Positions 1 through 6,569 of a stretch of DNA of 12,031 bases are shown piece after piece (positions within the stretch are counted from its first letter, which is position 1; each line of letters begins with the position of its first letter). The stretch comes from Cyanobacteria bacterium HKST-UBA02 (GTDB taxonomy: Bacteria > Cyanobacteriota > Vampirovibrionia > Obscuribacterales > Obscuribacteraceae): the NCBI GenBank assembly GCA_020431945.1, contig JAGQHH010000154.1:1-12031 (forward strand), given 5' to 3'. The notes under the pieces are model-generated. The model was not told where the DNA came from. It saw only the letters and a list, made by a program, of their open reading frames with translations, and did not search any database. Made by a program: the position numbers and the translations under genes.

Positions 1-779
1 ATGGGCGCCACTATTGCCGGTGCGATGGTATTGACCACATCCATGAAAAGCATACCGGCAAGAGCCGGTTTGGTCACGCCCCCCTCGGCGCCGGCAAGCT
101 GGGAGCGCGGCTCGGTGGGCACTTTGCTGGCGAACATGCCGCGTTTTTTCAGCGCGGTCGTCGGTGTGAAAGTGATAACCGTTGCATCGGCGCTGATCTT
201 TCCGCTGGCGGGATCGATCTTTACATTATCGGCGGGGATATTGAAATAGAAGGCTCTCGGCGATTCCACCGTATCGATATCGCTCTTTTCGATTCGTCGT
301 GTCTTGCCGAGGGAATCCTGGAAGTCCACCGTGGTGTCATTTACCGAACGAATCCGGCCTGCCAGGATGCTGCCGTCTTTGAGACGGATGTTGTCCAGAC
401 GCTTGAAATTGTCGAGATTATTGAGCCATTCGCCCCGGTCGAAATAAACGAGCCCGGCAAGCCCGGCGGTCTTCTGGCTGTCCGCCGATGGCGTAGTCAG
501 GAGAGTCCCTTTGAGAACCGAATGCCGGTCGAACAGCCAGTCCGGAACCGCTCCCACCTCGAAAGTACTGCCCTTGAGAAGAACCGAGCCCCTGTTGAGT
601 TTCATCATGCCGAGATTGGAGACTTTCAGACGCCCTGACATGGCGGCCCCAGCCCCCTTGTCAGCCGGCACGACCTCGATGGAGCCGGCATTAGCCGCTG
701 TCTGGGCCGCCAGGCCCAGAGCCGCAGAAGCGAAAAACGAGAGCGCCATCCGTCCTCTTTTCACTGGTCCTCGTTTCAC
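1..779 (-). CDS. Secreted or envelope hypothetical protein, C-terminus cut by window edge
   Basis: This is an open minus-strand frame with no stop before the left edge, giving 259 visible residues. I chose GTG at 779 because an AGGAGG Shine-Dalgarno lies 9 bases upstream and it yields a proper signal peptide: a basic N-region (residues 1-10, KRGPVKRGR), a hydrophobic core (12-25) and an AXA-type site (A29-N-A31). The ATG at 749 would remove the basic N-region. Residues 128-176 hold a segment of the type LKDGS-x-L-x-GRI followed by SPRAFYFNIP, a small beta-rich pattern seen in poorly characterised exported proteins. Residues 237-259 are hydrophobic and may begin a membrane segment. No enzyme motif is visible and I do not recognise the family. 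It lies 76 bases downstream of the thioesterase gene on the same strand and may be co-transcribed with it. That it is coding is well supported; the function is unknown. Confidence 0.75.
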   Translation of the reverse strand, partial: MKRGPVKRGRMALSFFASAALGLAAQTAANAGSIEVVPADKGAGAAMSGRLKVSNLGMMKLNRGSVLLKGSTFEVGAVPDWLFDRHSVLKGTLLTTPSADSQKTAGLAGLVYFDRGEWLNNLDNFKRLDNIRLKDGSILAGRIRSVNDTTVDFQDSLGKTRRIEKSDIDTVESPRAFYFNIPADNVKIDPASGKISADATVITFTPTTALKKRGMFASKVPTEPRSQLAGAEGGVTKPALAGMLFMDVVNTIAPAIVAP

Positions 780-855
780 TGCGGGCGCCTCCTTTCAACT
801 GGTCCGCAGTTTACCCGAGGCGCCCGGATTTGTCTGCAAACCGTTTTAACCTTTC

Positions 856-1284
856 TTATGGCGTGGTCTTATGATGCGGCCCTTCCGAGCCGGGATCGAC
901 CATGAGATGGGTGCTGCGCATCACTGCGGCGGTCTTGCCGGTGCTCGTGGTGACCACGGTGTCCACCACCGCCACCCTGCCCTTTCTCAAAACACTGGCT
1001 TCTGCCGTAATCGGACCCACCGGGTCATTGGTGAGAAGGTTGACGCTGAGTTGTATGGAATACGGGAAACGCTTGCCCTTCATGCTCTCAGGATCGGTGG
1101 CACCACCCACCAGGGCGGCTGAAGCCACCTCGTCGGCAAGGGTGACGATGGCCCCTGCATGATAGACCCTGGTCGGCTGCATGACCTTCTCGCTCAGGGG
1201 AAGCTCGGCTTTCGCATAACCGTCTCGCACCTCCAGCATGGAACCGCCCAGGGCCTTCAGTATCGTAAATTCATATGTCGCCAT
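856..1284 (-). CDS. PaaI-like hotdog-fold thioesterase
   Basis: The 142-residue product has the size and pattern of single-domain hotdog thioesterases of the PaaI/YbgC-like group, which hydrolyse acyl-CoA thioesters in the cytoplasm. Visible signs are the motif HAGAIVTLADEVAS (residues 42-55), equivalent to the family's HGG-xxxxLaDe stretch with D51 as the usual acidic residue. A beta-rich second half (SIQLSVNLL at 76-84, ITAEASVLRKGRVAVVDTVV at 92-111) ends in the usual final strand. The second G of the common HGG is kept but the first is A (HAG). ATG at 1284 has GGAG five bases upstream. The substrate cannot be read from the sequence. It precedes the secreted-protein gene on the same strand, but I see no functional link between the two. 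Confidence 0.88.
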   Translation of the reverse strand: MATYEFTILKALGGSMLEVRDGYAKAELPLSEKVMQPTRVYHAGAIVTLADEVASAALVGGATDPESMKGKRFPYSIQLSVNLLTNDPVGPITAEASVLRKGRVAVVDTVVTTSTGKTAAVMRSTHLMVDPGSEGPHHKTTP

Positions 1285-1316
1285 GATTTCTCCGGGTCGC
1301 CAGACTATTTTTTGGG

Positions 1317-1340
1317 ATCACGGGGTTTTTATATCACGGG
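1317..1340 (-). promoter_or_regulatory. Direct repeat pair in thioesterase upstream region, possible operator
   Basis: Read on the minus strand, CCCGTGAT occurs twice with a 16-base period, 33 and 49 bases upstream of the thioesterase ATG. An AT-rich TATAAAAA lies between the copies and could be a -10 element, but no good -35 is seen. The repeats are seen directly; a regulator-binding role is inference only. Confidence 0.3.
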
Positions 1341-1415
1341 TGGAACCAAAACGACTCCACCGCGTCTATTTGCTCATGAGCGCGTGAAGCGCAGGTGGTG
1401 AATCCACAGAGTCGA

Positions 1416-1434
1416 CGCAGGGCATTGCCCTGCG
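1416..1434. repeat. Perfect 8-bp hairpin with 3-base loop
   Basis: CGCAGGGC and GCCCTGCG are perfect inverted copies separated by ATT. No T-run follows on either strand, so this is not a standard intrinsic terminator. It may be an operator or an RNA structure in the leader of the small downstream gene (start 1500). Confidence 0.45.
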
Positions 1435-1499
1435 CCAGCTCCGGGCACCATATCCGATACCGACTGGTGAATCCGATGGCTGAGAAGAGGAGAAAGGAA

Positions 1500-1679
1500 A
1501 TGTCCGAGTCCGCGCATGGCGCCTGCAACGAGAATAGCCATATCACCGATACGAGCGCGAATACTTCCGGTTATTCGACAGACAACACCACCGCCATGGA
1601 AGCCACCGCCCGGGTAGCCTGGGAGTGTCAGGACGGAGTCTGCTCCTTGAAATGGAAACCATCGAAAAAGAACAACTGA
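1500..1679 (+). CDS. Small cysteine-containing hypothetical protein (59 aa)
   Basis: The ATG at 1500 is preceded by a strong purine-rich ribosome site, GAGGAG, with 7 bases spacing, which favours it over the GTG at 1395 in the same frame. The 59-residue product has a low-complexity, Ser/Thr/Asn-rich first two thirds and no signal peptide. It ends in a distinctive tail, WECQDGVCSLKWKP, with two cysteines five residues apart (C43, C48) plus C9, followed by a basic end (SKKNN). The tail could bind metal or form a disulfide, but that is inference. It ends 7 bases before the convergent stop of the neighbouring gene at 1687. I do not recognise the family. The main doubt is whether so short a frame is expressed. 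Confidence 0.5.
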   Translation: MSESAHGACNENSHITDTSANTSGYSTDNTTAMEATARVAWECQDGVCSLKWKPSKKNN

Positions 1680-1686
1680 CTGCGGA

Positions 1687-2793
1687 TCAAGGCTTGGACA
1701 ACTGCGCATATTTTTCGGTTCGCACAAGCGGAGCCGTGACACTATTCAGCTCTTTTGGAGCGAAGGGAGGAAGGGTGCGAATCCCTTCGAACTCGCCCTT
1801 GCGCACCGCGGCGACAGGAAAGAGATAATCGCCGTTTCGCCTCCAGCCCTGCACCGGTGTGCCCATGGCACGATCCAGCAAAAACGGCGCAAGGTCATCA
1901 GGAATATCGTTTTTGTAGATGATTCGTCCGCAGTTTTCTTCAGATCGATTCAGATAGCTACCGACAAAAATAGTATGGTCTACCCAGACCTCAGTCCGGG
2001 AATCCGGCGGTCGGCCATCGTGAGCGTCCAGTGTGTAGACAACGAGATTCTCGGCGAAAAGAGGCTCGAAGGCAAATCCAAGAGGCTTAGCCTCGCCGGA
2101 TTTTTCATTGTTGAAACAGCATAGAGCCACCGGACAACGGTACCAGTCCGACAAGGTGTCGAAAACCGCTTCATTAATCACCGGTCGCCTGTCCGAATCC
2201 ACTCGCGAAAGGGCGCCGGGAATGGCACGAGCGTCCTCGGCAAGGACGACATCGTAGATATCGAATTTGACGATTCGCACTTCCGCCCGGGCAAATCCCC
2301 TCCCGGTGCCTGCTCCAGCCATGGGAACAGGGCTTGCAACCGGGGGAATAATCATGGCTCGATCGATATCCGAGAGAAGGTCGGGTGTCGACGAAGTATC
2401 GAGCAGCCGAATCGAGTTCCAGGTGCCTGACAGGGGGATGATCAGACAATTGCCTGTATGCTCGGCCGAATCAGCTTCGGTAACGGAAGCTCTGAGGTAG
2501 CTGCGGGGGGATTTGCCGGCTTGCCGCCAGGCAACCTCCGCCTCGATCACCGAAGCAAGGATCTTGTCCGTATCATGATAAGTCCTGTGCAAGCGCTGCC
2601 AGTCCTCGCCCTGAACTCCGAGCCTGACAAGGAGATTAAAATCCCTGTCGCGAGGGTCGTTTCCGGCATTGACCCTGTTCTGATACCAGAGAACATGATG
2701 AACTGTCCCGTCTACCAGAACCTCCCAGGTCCCGGTTATGGTCTTGCTGAAAATTACCGGCCAGGCTGAGCAACACATGAACCGAGACCTCAC
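1687..2793 (-). CDS. Hypothetical protein of 363-368 aa, unknown family
   Basis: This is a long minus-strand frame with balanced amino-acid composition and no competing recognisable gene on the other strand. The earliest start is GTG at 2793, since an in-frame stop lies just upstream. ATG at 2778 is an equally good choice because GGAGTGAGG ends 9 bases before it, so the true start may be 15 bases inside. Residues 21-60 (GTWEVLVDG, VLWYQNRVNAGNDPRDRDFN) look like a folded beta-rich start. Residues 205-280 contain a Cys-rich patch (C220, C225, C226) and a VDHTIF segment. There is no signal peptide, transmembrane helix or known catalytic motif that I can see. It is divergent from the kinase gene across a roughly 100-base gap, so the two might share a regulatory region. 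Confidence 0.68.
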   Translation of the reverse strand: MRSRFMCCSAWPVIFSKTITGTWEVLVDGTVHHVLWYQNRVNAGNDPRDRDFNLLVRLGVQGEDWQRLHRTYHDTDKILASVIEAEVAWRQAGKSPRSYLRASVTEADSAEHTGNCLIIPLSGTWNSIRLLDTSSTPDLLSDIDRAMIIPPVASPVPMAGAGTGRGFARAEVRIVKFDIYDVVLAEDARAIPGALSRVDSDRRPVINEAVFDTLSDWYRCPVALCCFNNEKSGEAKPLGFAFEPLFAENLVVYTLDAHDGRPPDSRTEVWVDHTIFVGSYLNRSEENCGRIIYKNDIPDDLAPFLLDRAMGTPVQGWRRNGDYLFPVAAVRKGEFEGIRTLPPFAPKELNSVTAPLVRTEKYAQLSKP

Positions 2794-2840
2794 TCCACAC
2801 TATCAATCTGGAGCATACCTCGTTTGACTCCACTGAAAAC

Positions 2841-2869
2841 CTGAACAGAAAGCGCCGGCTGGGTATAAG
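2841..2869 (+). promoter_or_regulatory. Possible promoter of the kinase gene
   Basis: A TATAAG element (2864-2869) with a preceding TG-like GGG, and a weak -35 CTGAAC (2841-2846) at 17 bases spacing, would start transcription about 20 bases before the kinase ATG. The -10 is good and the -35 is poor. This is an eye-made match only. Confidence 0.25.
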
Positions 2870-2872
2870 AAA

Positions 2873-2894
2873 CGAGGTCCCGGGGGGCGCCTCG
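2873..2894 (+). promoter_or_regulatory. Possible hairpin over the kinase ribosome-binding region
   Basis: CGAGG (2873-2877) can pair with CCTCG (2890-2894), and CCC (2879-2881) with part of the following six-G run. The structure ends three bases before the kinase ATG and encloses the only G-rich ribosome-site candidate. It could hold translation low; this is inference from base pairing alone. A transcription start inside the stem would cancel it. Confidence 0.3.
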
Positions 2895-2897
2895 CCG

Positions 2898-4799
2898 ATG
2901 AAAGAGAATTTCAGGGAAGATCTGCAAAAAGATCTGCAAAAAGACCGGCTGGTCGAAGCCGAAGAAGCTCCGATTGCAGCCGACCTGGACTCATTCATCG
3001 GTACGACAATAGCCTCCCACTACGAAGTCCTGAGCCGCCTGGGCGAGGGCGGCATGAGCGTGGTCTACAAAGCCCATCACTTGCTCCTGGACAAACCAGT
3101 CGCTCTGAAGTTCATAAAACCCGGACTGATCACCGATGACAGAGCCGTCATGCGCTTTCAGCAGGAAGCCCGGGCCGCCAGCGAGCTGAGTCATCCCAAT
3201 GTTTGCAGCGTCAAAGATTTCGGCATTCTCGAAAGCGGTCAGCCTTACATAGTCATGGATTACCTTGACGGCAGCTCTCTGCAGGAGATTATCCAGGACC
3301 GCGGTTCCCTGCAGCCCAGAGAGTCTCTCGAGCTTTTCTTCCAGGCCTGCCATGGACTCTCTGAAGCCCATGCCCGGGGCGTAGTGCACCGCGACATCAA
3401 GCCGGGCAATATGGTCATGATGAAGGAAAGAGACGGAACCGGCACACTGAAGATAGTCGACTTCGGCATCGCGCGCCTGGCAAGAGAAGATGACAACGGT
3501 CCCGATCTCACCTCCACCGGCGAGATCTTCGGCACGCCCAAGTATATGAGCCCGGAGCAATGCCGGGGGCAAAGGGTTGACAAACGATCGGACATCTATT
3601 CGCTGACTTGCGTGCTCTACGAGATGCTTGTCGGCAAGCCGCCCTTCATCGCCGAGTCCTCCATCGAGCTCTTGATGATGCATGTCAGCGAGGCACCGGT
3701 CCTCGATCAAAAGAACCTTCCGGACACCCTCAAATCCATTCTCTTCAAGGGTCTCGCTAAAGACCCGGCCGATCGCTACCAGTCGGTGAGCGAAATGGCT
3801 AGAGATGCCGACCGTTATTTGAAAGGCGACAGACCCTCATCCCTGGCCCCTTATCGAAAATCACGATTGAAAAACTGGTTGAATCTCAAGAATGTCGCCG
3901 CCGCGATTCTCGTGATTGCACTGCCAGTGCTCTATCTGACTGCTACCAATCCGTCGGCAAGGCCGCCGGCCGCCTCCGTACAGAGCACCGACTTTGCCGT
4001 TCTCATCAAAGATGGTGATACCGCATTCGATGCATCACTTTTCCCCCTGGCCGAAAGCTCTTATCGCAAAGCCCTCGATCTCGCCGGTCAGGACAAGGAT
4101 CAAGTCAGTGGCAACAAGCTCAAAATAGATGCCCTCTCGAAGCTTTCCAGAGTCTATTCCCGAACCGGTCAGTACAAGAAAAAAGACGAAGTCGACAATC
4201 AGATCCGCGACCTGCTTCGCTCGGCGGTCACCGGGACCATCGATATAGTCGAGAACAAATCGGACTGGTACGCGGCACTCCCGAAGGCAGACTCGCTCCC
4301 TAGTGCAGTCGACCGTGCCGGGAAGCTCAGCGACAAGTCACGGGAGTTCGTCTCCTTCGGCGACTACAAAACCGCCGAGCGCCTGGAGCAGGAAGTCCTG
4401 GACATTCAAGAGAAGTGGCTGGGGGAGAGCGATCCGGCTATCCCGGTGACCCTCAATCAGCTTGCTGTGATCAAAGTAACCCAGGGCAAGATCGCCGAGG
4501 CCAAGCCGCTCTGGGAGAGGGCACTTGTCCTCGGGCAGAAGAGCCTGCCTGAATCGAGCCCGGTAATGGTCACAATATGGGCGAACAATGGACGCCTGGC
4601 CCAGCACGAAGGGCGAAATGACGATGCCGAGAAGCTATTTCAAAAAGCCATCGAGCTTGCCGAAAAACATGTGGGCGCCGGCAGCGAGAGCCATGTGGCA
4701 GCCCTTCGAGACTACAGCGCCTTTCTCAACGGCACCGGTCGCACAGCCCGGGCCCAGGAGATCGAAGCCAGCATAGCGAAGCTTTCCGGCTCCCGATAA
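2898..4799 (+). CDS. Membrane-anchored PknB-type Ser/Thr protein kinase with C-terminal TPR domain
   Basis: The 633-residue protein has a complete Hanks-type kinase domain at about residues 42-308: glycine loop LGEGGMSVV (48-56), VALK lysine K71, helix-C glutamate E90, catalytic loop HRDIKPGN (164-171), DFG (188-190) and activation segment GTPKYMSPE (212-220). SPE replaces the common APE. D232 and R293 are also in their usual places. One hydrophobic helix (about 333-349) follows a basic stretch, so the kinase should be cytoplasmic. The rest (about 365-633) lies outside the membrane and carries tetratricopeptide-like helices, clearest at 484-630. Kinases of this group phosphorylate Ser/Thr on cell-envelope and regulatory proteins; the ligand and targets here are unknown. 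The N-terminus has a tandem DLQKDLQK repeat. ATG at 2898 is the first start codon in frame. The gene converges on hipA, with only 10 bases between stops. Confidence 0.95.
   Translation: MKENFREDLQKDLQKDRLVEAEEAPIAADLDSFIGTTIASHYEVLSRLGEGGMSVVYKAHHLLLDKPVALKFIKPGLITDDRAVMRFQQEARAASELSHPNVCSVKDFGILESGQPYIVMDYLDGSSLQEIIQDRGSLQPRESLELFFQACHGLSEAHARGVVHRDIKPGNMVMMKERDGTGTLKIVDFGIARLAREDDNGPDLTSTGEIFGTPKYMSPEQCRGQRVDKRSDIYSLTCVLYEMLVGKPPFIAESSIELLMMHVSEAPVLDQKNLPDTLKSILFKGLAKDPADRYQSVSEMARDADRYLKGDRPSSLAPYRKSRLKNWLNLKNVAAAILVIALPVLYLTATNPSARPPAASVQSTDFAVLIKDGDTAFDASLFPLAESSYRKALDLAGQDKDQVSGNKLKIDALSKLSRVYSRTGQYKKKDEVDNQIRDLLRSAVTGTIDIVENKSDWYAALPKADSLPSAVDRAGKLSDKSREFVSFGDYKTAERLEQEVLDIQEKWLGESDPAIPVTLNQLAVIKVTQGKIAEAKPLWERALVLGQKSLPESSPVMVTIWANNGRLAQHEGRNDDAEKLFQKAIELAEKHVGAGSESHVAALRDYSAFLNGTGRTARAQEIEASIAKLSGSR
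2919..2942 (+). repeat. Tandem 12-bp repeat in the kinase N-terminus
   Basis: GATCTGCAAAAA occurs twice back to back and encodes DLQKDLQK in the charged N-terminal tail before the kinase domain. The unit is a multiple of three, so gain or loss of copies would keep the frame. Confidence 0.85.
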
Positions 4800-4801
4800 G
4801 A

Positions 4802-4818
4802 TCCCTTCATCAAAGGGA
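4802..4818. terminator. Weak bidirectional stem-loop between kinase and hipA ends
   Basis: TCCCTT and AAGGGA form a perfect 6-bp inverted repeat with a 5-base loop, placed exactly where the two converging genes end and overlapping the hipA stop at 4810. The stem is short and no long T-run follows, so termination strength is doubtful. Confidence 0.3.
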
Positions 4819-6072
4819 GAAGCCACCGTAATCGAAAGCTCCCCGGATCGTTTCGGCGTCGAGTTCGCTTACACCATGGGCACGTAAAGTGCTGTACCAG
4901 GTGCTTCGGATTTGCTCCCTCATGCCGACAAGGATAGACCTTGCTTCGCCGTCATCGAGCAAGAATCGAGAGCATTGAGAGAGCAGATTCCTGGCAGTTG
5001 CCCTCCGTCCATCGTCTCCGCACACCAGGGACAAGTCCCTCTGCTCCGATACCGATGGCGATGGCGTCAGGTCGTAGGCGGGCGAGAGCCTCCAGGCTCG
5101 ATCAAAAGCTATCAGAGCGTGATTGCGAGGATGATCATCGGTGTTCGATATCAGGGCATTGAAGCAAATGCGCCGAAACAGTTCCGCAGCATCTCGCCTG
5201 GGCTCGGCCACCACCCGACGAAGCTCCTCCGCCATAAAAACATAAGACCATCGATCGCGATGCAGGGGTGACTCATCTGCCCGCAGAAGCGTGAGAGCAC
5301 TTATCATCCGCGCCTTCACATATCCCCTTGTCGTTCTCTCTCGATCAAACCTCTGAACCAGAAGTACATCTTTGCCACCGATCGTCTCTATGCGGCTTCG
5401 AGCACTTGAAATTCCACAGCTTCGAGCGAGTTCGAGCATGGCATGCTCGACCCTTGGATTGTTCCAACGATCATCCGGACGCCCGAATTTCGCCACCCAG
5501 AGTCCGCTATCATCCTCCACGATAGCTTTGGGTCGCGCACCACCCATGGAGGTACCAAGCAGTAATAGCTCTTGAGTCTGAATGCTCTCCTGATCGGGCT
5601 CTTCGAGCTGCTCTCGCACCAGCTTGTCGGCTATCCCTTGAATGCGCTCCAGAGCAATGGTTTTGTTGTACTGTCTTCGAGGAGCCGGAGGCTTCTGGTT
5701 CAATCCGAATCCAAGGGCGCCGGCTCGGTCATCCGGCGACTCGAGAAGATAATCAAGCTCACTCAGCCCGATTCTACCTGAGTGCCTTTCAATGATTCGT
5801 CTTCCCCAGTAGTCCGGGCCGGCATCTCGAAGAGAGCTGAACATTCCGTCTAGTCTCGCGTTCTGATACGTGTCATGGCCAAGTCTGAGCTCGATCGGAT
5901 CGATCTCGACAGCATCAACCCGGGAAAGGTACGACTTGCCATATACGAATCGACCAATTGAATTTCCCCGTCTGTCTTCTGTCAGCACAAAACGTCCAGC
6001 CGTCACACTTTCGGTTTCTCTGGGCAGTGCTATGTAGACGAAGCACTCGTCTCGAGAGCCTTTAGAAGTCAC
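4810..6072 (-). CDS. hipA: HipA-family toxin, Ser/Thr kinase of a type II toxin-antitoxin pair
   Basis: Counted from GTG at 6072, the protein is 420 residues, close to the usual HipA length. The N-terminal HipA domain shows YIALPRE (13-19) and GRFVYGKSYLS (40-50), plus RDAGPDYWGRR (82-92), typical of this HipA subgroup. The kinase core has GTSMGGARPK (173-182), WVAKF with K195, QRFDR (240-244), the catalytic stretch NTDDHPRN (310-317) and PAYD (331-334). By comparison with E. coli HipA, D312, N317 and D334 would be the catalytic and metal-binding residues. In E. coli, HipA phosphorylates glutamyl-tRNA synthetase and causes dormancy; the target here is not known. The GTG start overlaps the end of hipB by 11 bases and has AAGGA 8 bases upstream. 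A longer frame reaching 6246 would run inside hipB and is rejected. All key residues are present, so it is probably active. Confidence 0.95.
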   Translation of the reverse strand: MTSKGSRDECFVYIALPRETESVTAGRFVLTEDRRGNSIGRFVYGKSYLSRVDAVEIDPIELRLGHDTYQNARLDGMFSSLRDAGPDYWGRRIIERHSGRIGLSELDYLLESPDDRAGALGFGLNQKPPAPRRQYNKTIALERIQGIADKLVREQLEEPDQESIQTQELLLLGTSMGGARPKAIVEDDSGLWVAKFGRPDDRWNNPRVEHAMLELARSCGISSARSRIETIGGKDVLLVQRFDRERTTRGYVKARMISALTLLRADESPLHRDRWSYVFMAEELRRVVAEPRRDAAELFRRICFNALISNTDDHPRNHALIAFDRAWRLSPAYDLTPSPSVSEQRDLSLVCGDDGRRATARNLLSQCSRFLLDDGEARSILVGMREQIRSTWYSTLRAHGVSELDAETIRGAFDYGGFSL

Positions 6073-6403
6073 TGTCCAGGTCCTTCGGCTTGCGGACACG
6101 TTGACGCTGCCTCTGGGACTCAAGAGCCATACCCTCACGGTCCCGGGCAGGATCACCGACTTCCTCCAGCTGGTCGAGTTGATTGTATAGCCAGAGAAGA
6201 GCAGCATAGACCACCATCCCGGTTCCGGCTTTTCCCTTCTCGGCATCCATTACCGCTCTCGGTCCCGTCCCGATTCGCTCTGCCGCATCAGCGATGGTCA
6301 TGTTCCGGCGAATCCTTGAGAGCCTCAAATTCTCCCCGAGCTGCTTCAGTGCCTGCTCGACAGGATATGGCGGTGATTGGATCAGCTTGTTCTGTCGAGA
6401 CAT
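6062..6403 (-). CDS. hipB: HipB-like antitoxin, XRE-type helix-turn-helix regulator
   Basis: The 113-residue protein has a helix-turn-helix region at about residues 21-58 (LGENLRLSRIRRNMTIADAA, then GTGPRAVMDAEKG), the layout of XRE/HipB regulators. The following helices AALLWLYNQLDQLEEV (67-82) and DPARDREG (84-91) are typical of antitoxins paired with this HipA subgroup. The C-terminal tail is basic (RQRQRVRKPK). HipB proteins neutralise HipA by binding it and repress the operon at palindromes near the promoter. It lies directly upstream of hipA and overlaps it, the normal order. ATG at 6403 has only a distant ribosome site, AAGGTG at 11 bases spacing, so the start is probable but not certain. 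Confidence 0.92.
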   Translation of the reverse strand: MSRQNKLIQSPPYPVEQALKQLGENLRLSRIRRNMTIADAAERIGTGPRAVMDAEKGKAGTGMVVYAALLWLYNQLDQLEEVGDPARDREGMALESQRQRQRVRKPKDLDSDF

Positions 6404-6435
6404 CTGCTTTTAAACACCTTTTATATCCTTTTAAT

Positions 6436-6449
6436 TGCTATATATAGCA
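6436..6449. promoter_or_regulatory. 14-bp perfect palindrome, candidate HipB operator
   Basis: TGCTATATATAGCA is identical to its own reverse complement and covers the candidate -10 of hipBA. Known HipB operators are also palindromes at the promoter, though the E. coli sequence (TATCC-N8-GGATA) differs. The palindrome is seen directly; the operator role is inferred. Confidence 0.45.
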
Positions 6450-6470
6450 TACCTGATAAATCCCAGCCAA
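6441..6470 (-). promoter_or_regulatory. Probable hipBA promoter
   Basis: On the minus strand, TTGGCT (6470-6465) and TATATA (6446-6441) are 18 bases apart. They would start transcription about 30 bases before the hipB ATG. The -10 lies inside a perfect palindrome, which fits autorepression by HipB. The region is much richer in A and T than the genes around it. Confidence 0.45.
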
Positions 6471-6475
6471 ACCTC

Positions 6476-6497
6476 AAACTGCTTTAATTAGCAGTTT
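6476..6497. repeat. Inverted repeat upstream of hipBA, second candidate operator
   Basis: AAACTGCT and AGCAGTTT are perfect inverted copies around TTAATT. The start-to-start distance to the 14-bp palindrome is 40 bases, close to four helical turns, so two HipB dimers could sit on the same face of the DNA. It lies just upstream of the proposed -35. The absence of a T-run argues against a terminator. Confidence 0.4.
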
Positions 6498-6569
6498 ATC
6501 TGCGTTAGACAGCTATTTAACGGACAGTTCCAACAAGACGAGACGCACTCAAAAATCACGCCTAGTCCC

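Larger units (their letters stand above)
1285..1499. other. Intergenic region with repeats, no convincing gene
   Basis: This 215-base stretch separates the thioesterase start from the small plus-strand gene. It holds two copies of ATCACGGG 16 bases apart (1317-1324 and 1333-1340), an inverted repeat GGTGGA/TCCACC (1339-1344 and 1356-1361) and a compact perfect hairpin (1416-1434). It also has two copies of TGGTGAATCC (1396-1405 and 1465-1474). The open frames crossing it on either strand lack family signals and good ribosome sites. It probably carries the promoters of both flanking genes. Confidence 0.5.

Noticed and set aside
511..849. 112-residue plus-strand frame
   Set aside because: It is antisense to the secreted-protein gene, which has a strong ribosome site and a clear signal peptide on the minus strand.
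1374..1742. 122-residue minus-strand frame overlapping the small Cys protein
   Set aside because: It overlaps the neighbouring gene end, has no recognisable motif, and its composition looks like an antisense shadow. The opposite frame has a much better ribosome site.
2991..3710. 239-residue minus-strand frame
   Set aside because: It is entirely antisense to the kinase catalytic domain, whose motifs are unambiguous on the plus strand.
4728..4800. Reading the kinase-tail repeat as attL/attR of an integrated element
   Set aside because: Not accepted as a feature: no integrase or excisionase is present and the two copies differ by 27 bases, which is too much for a fresh att duplication. It is kept only as one explanation in the findings.
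6073..6246. Upstream extension of hipA giving 478 residues
   Set aside because: The extra 58 residues lie wholly inside hipB in another frame and do not resemble HipA. GTG at 6072 has a good ribosome site and gives a normal HipA N-terminus.
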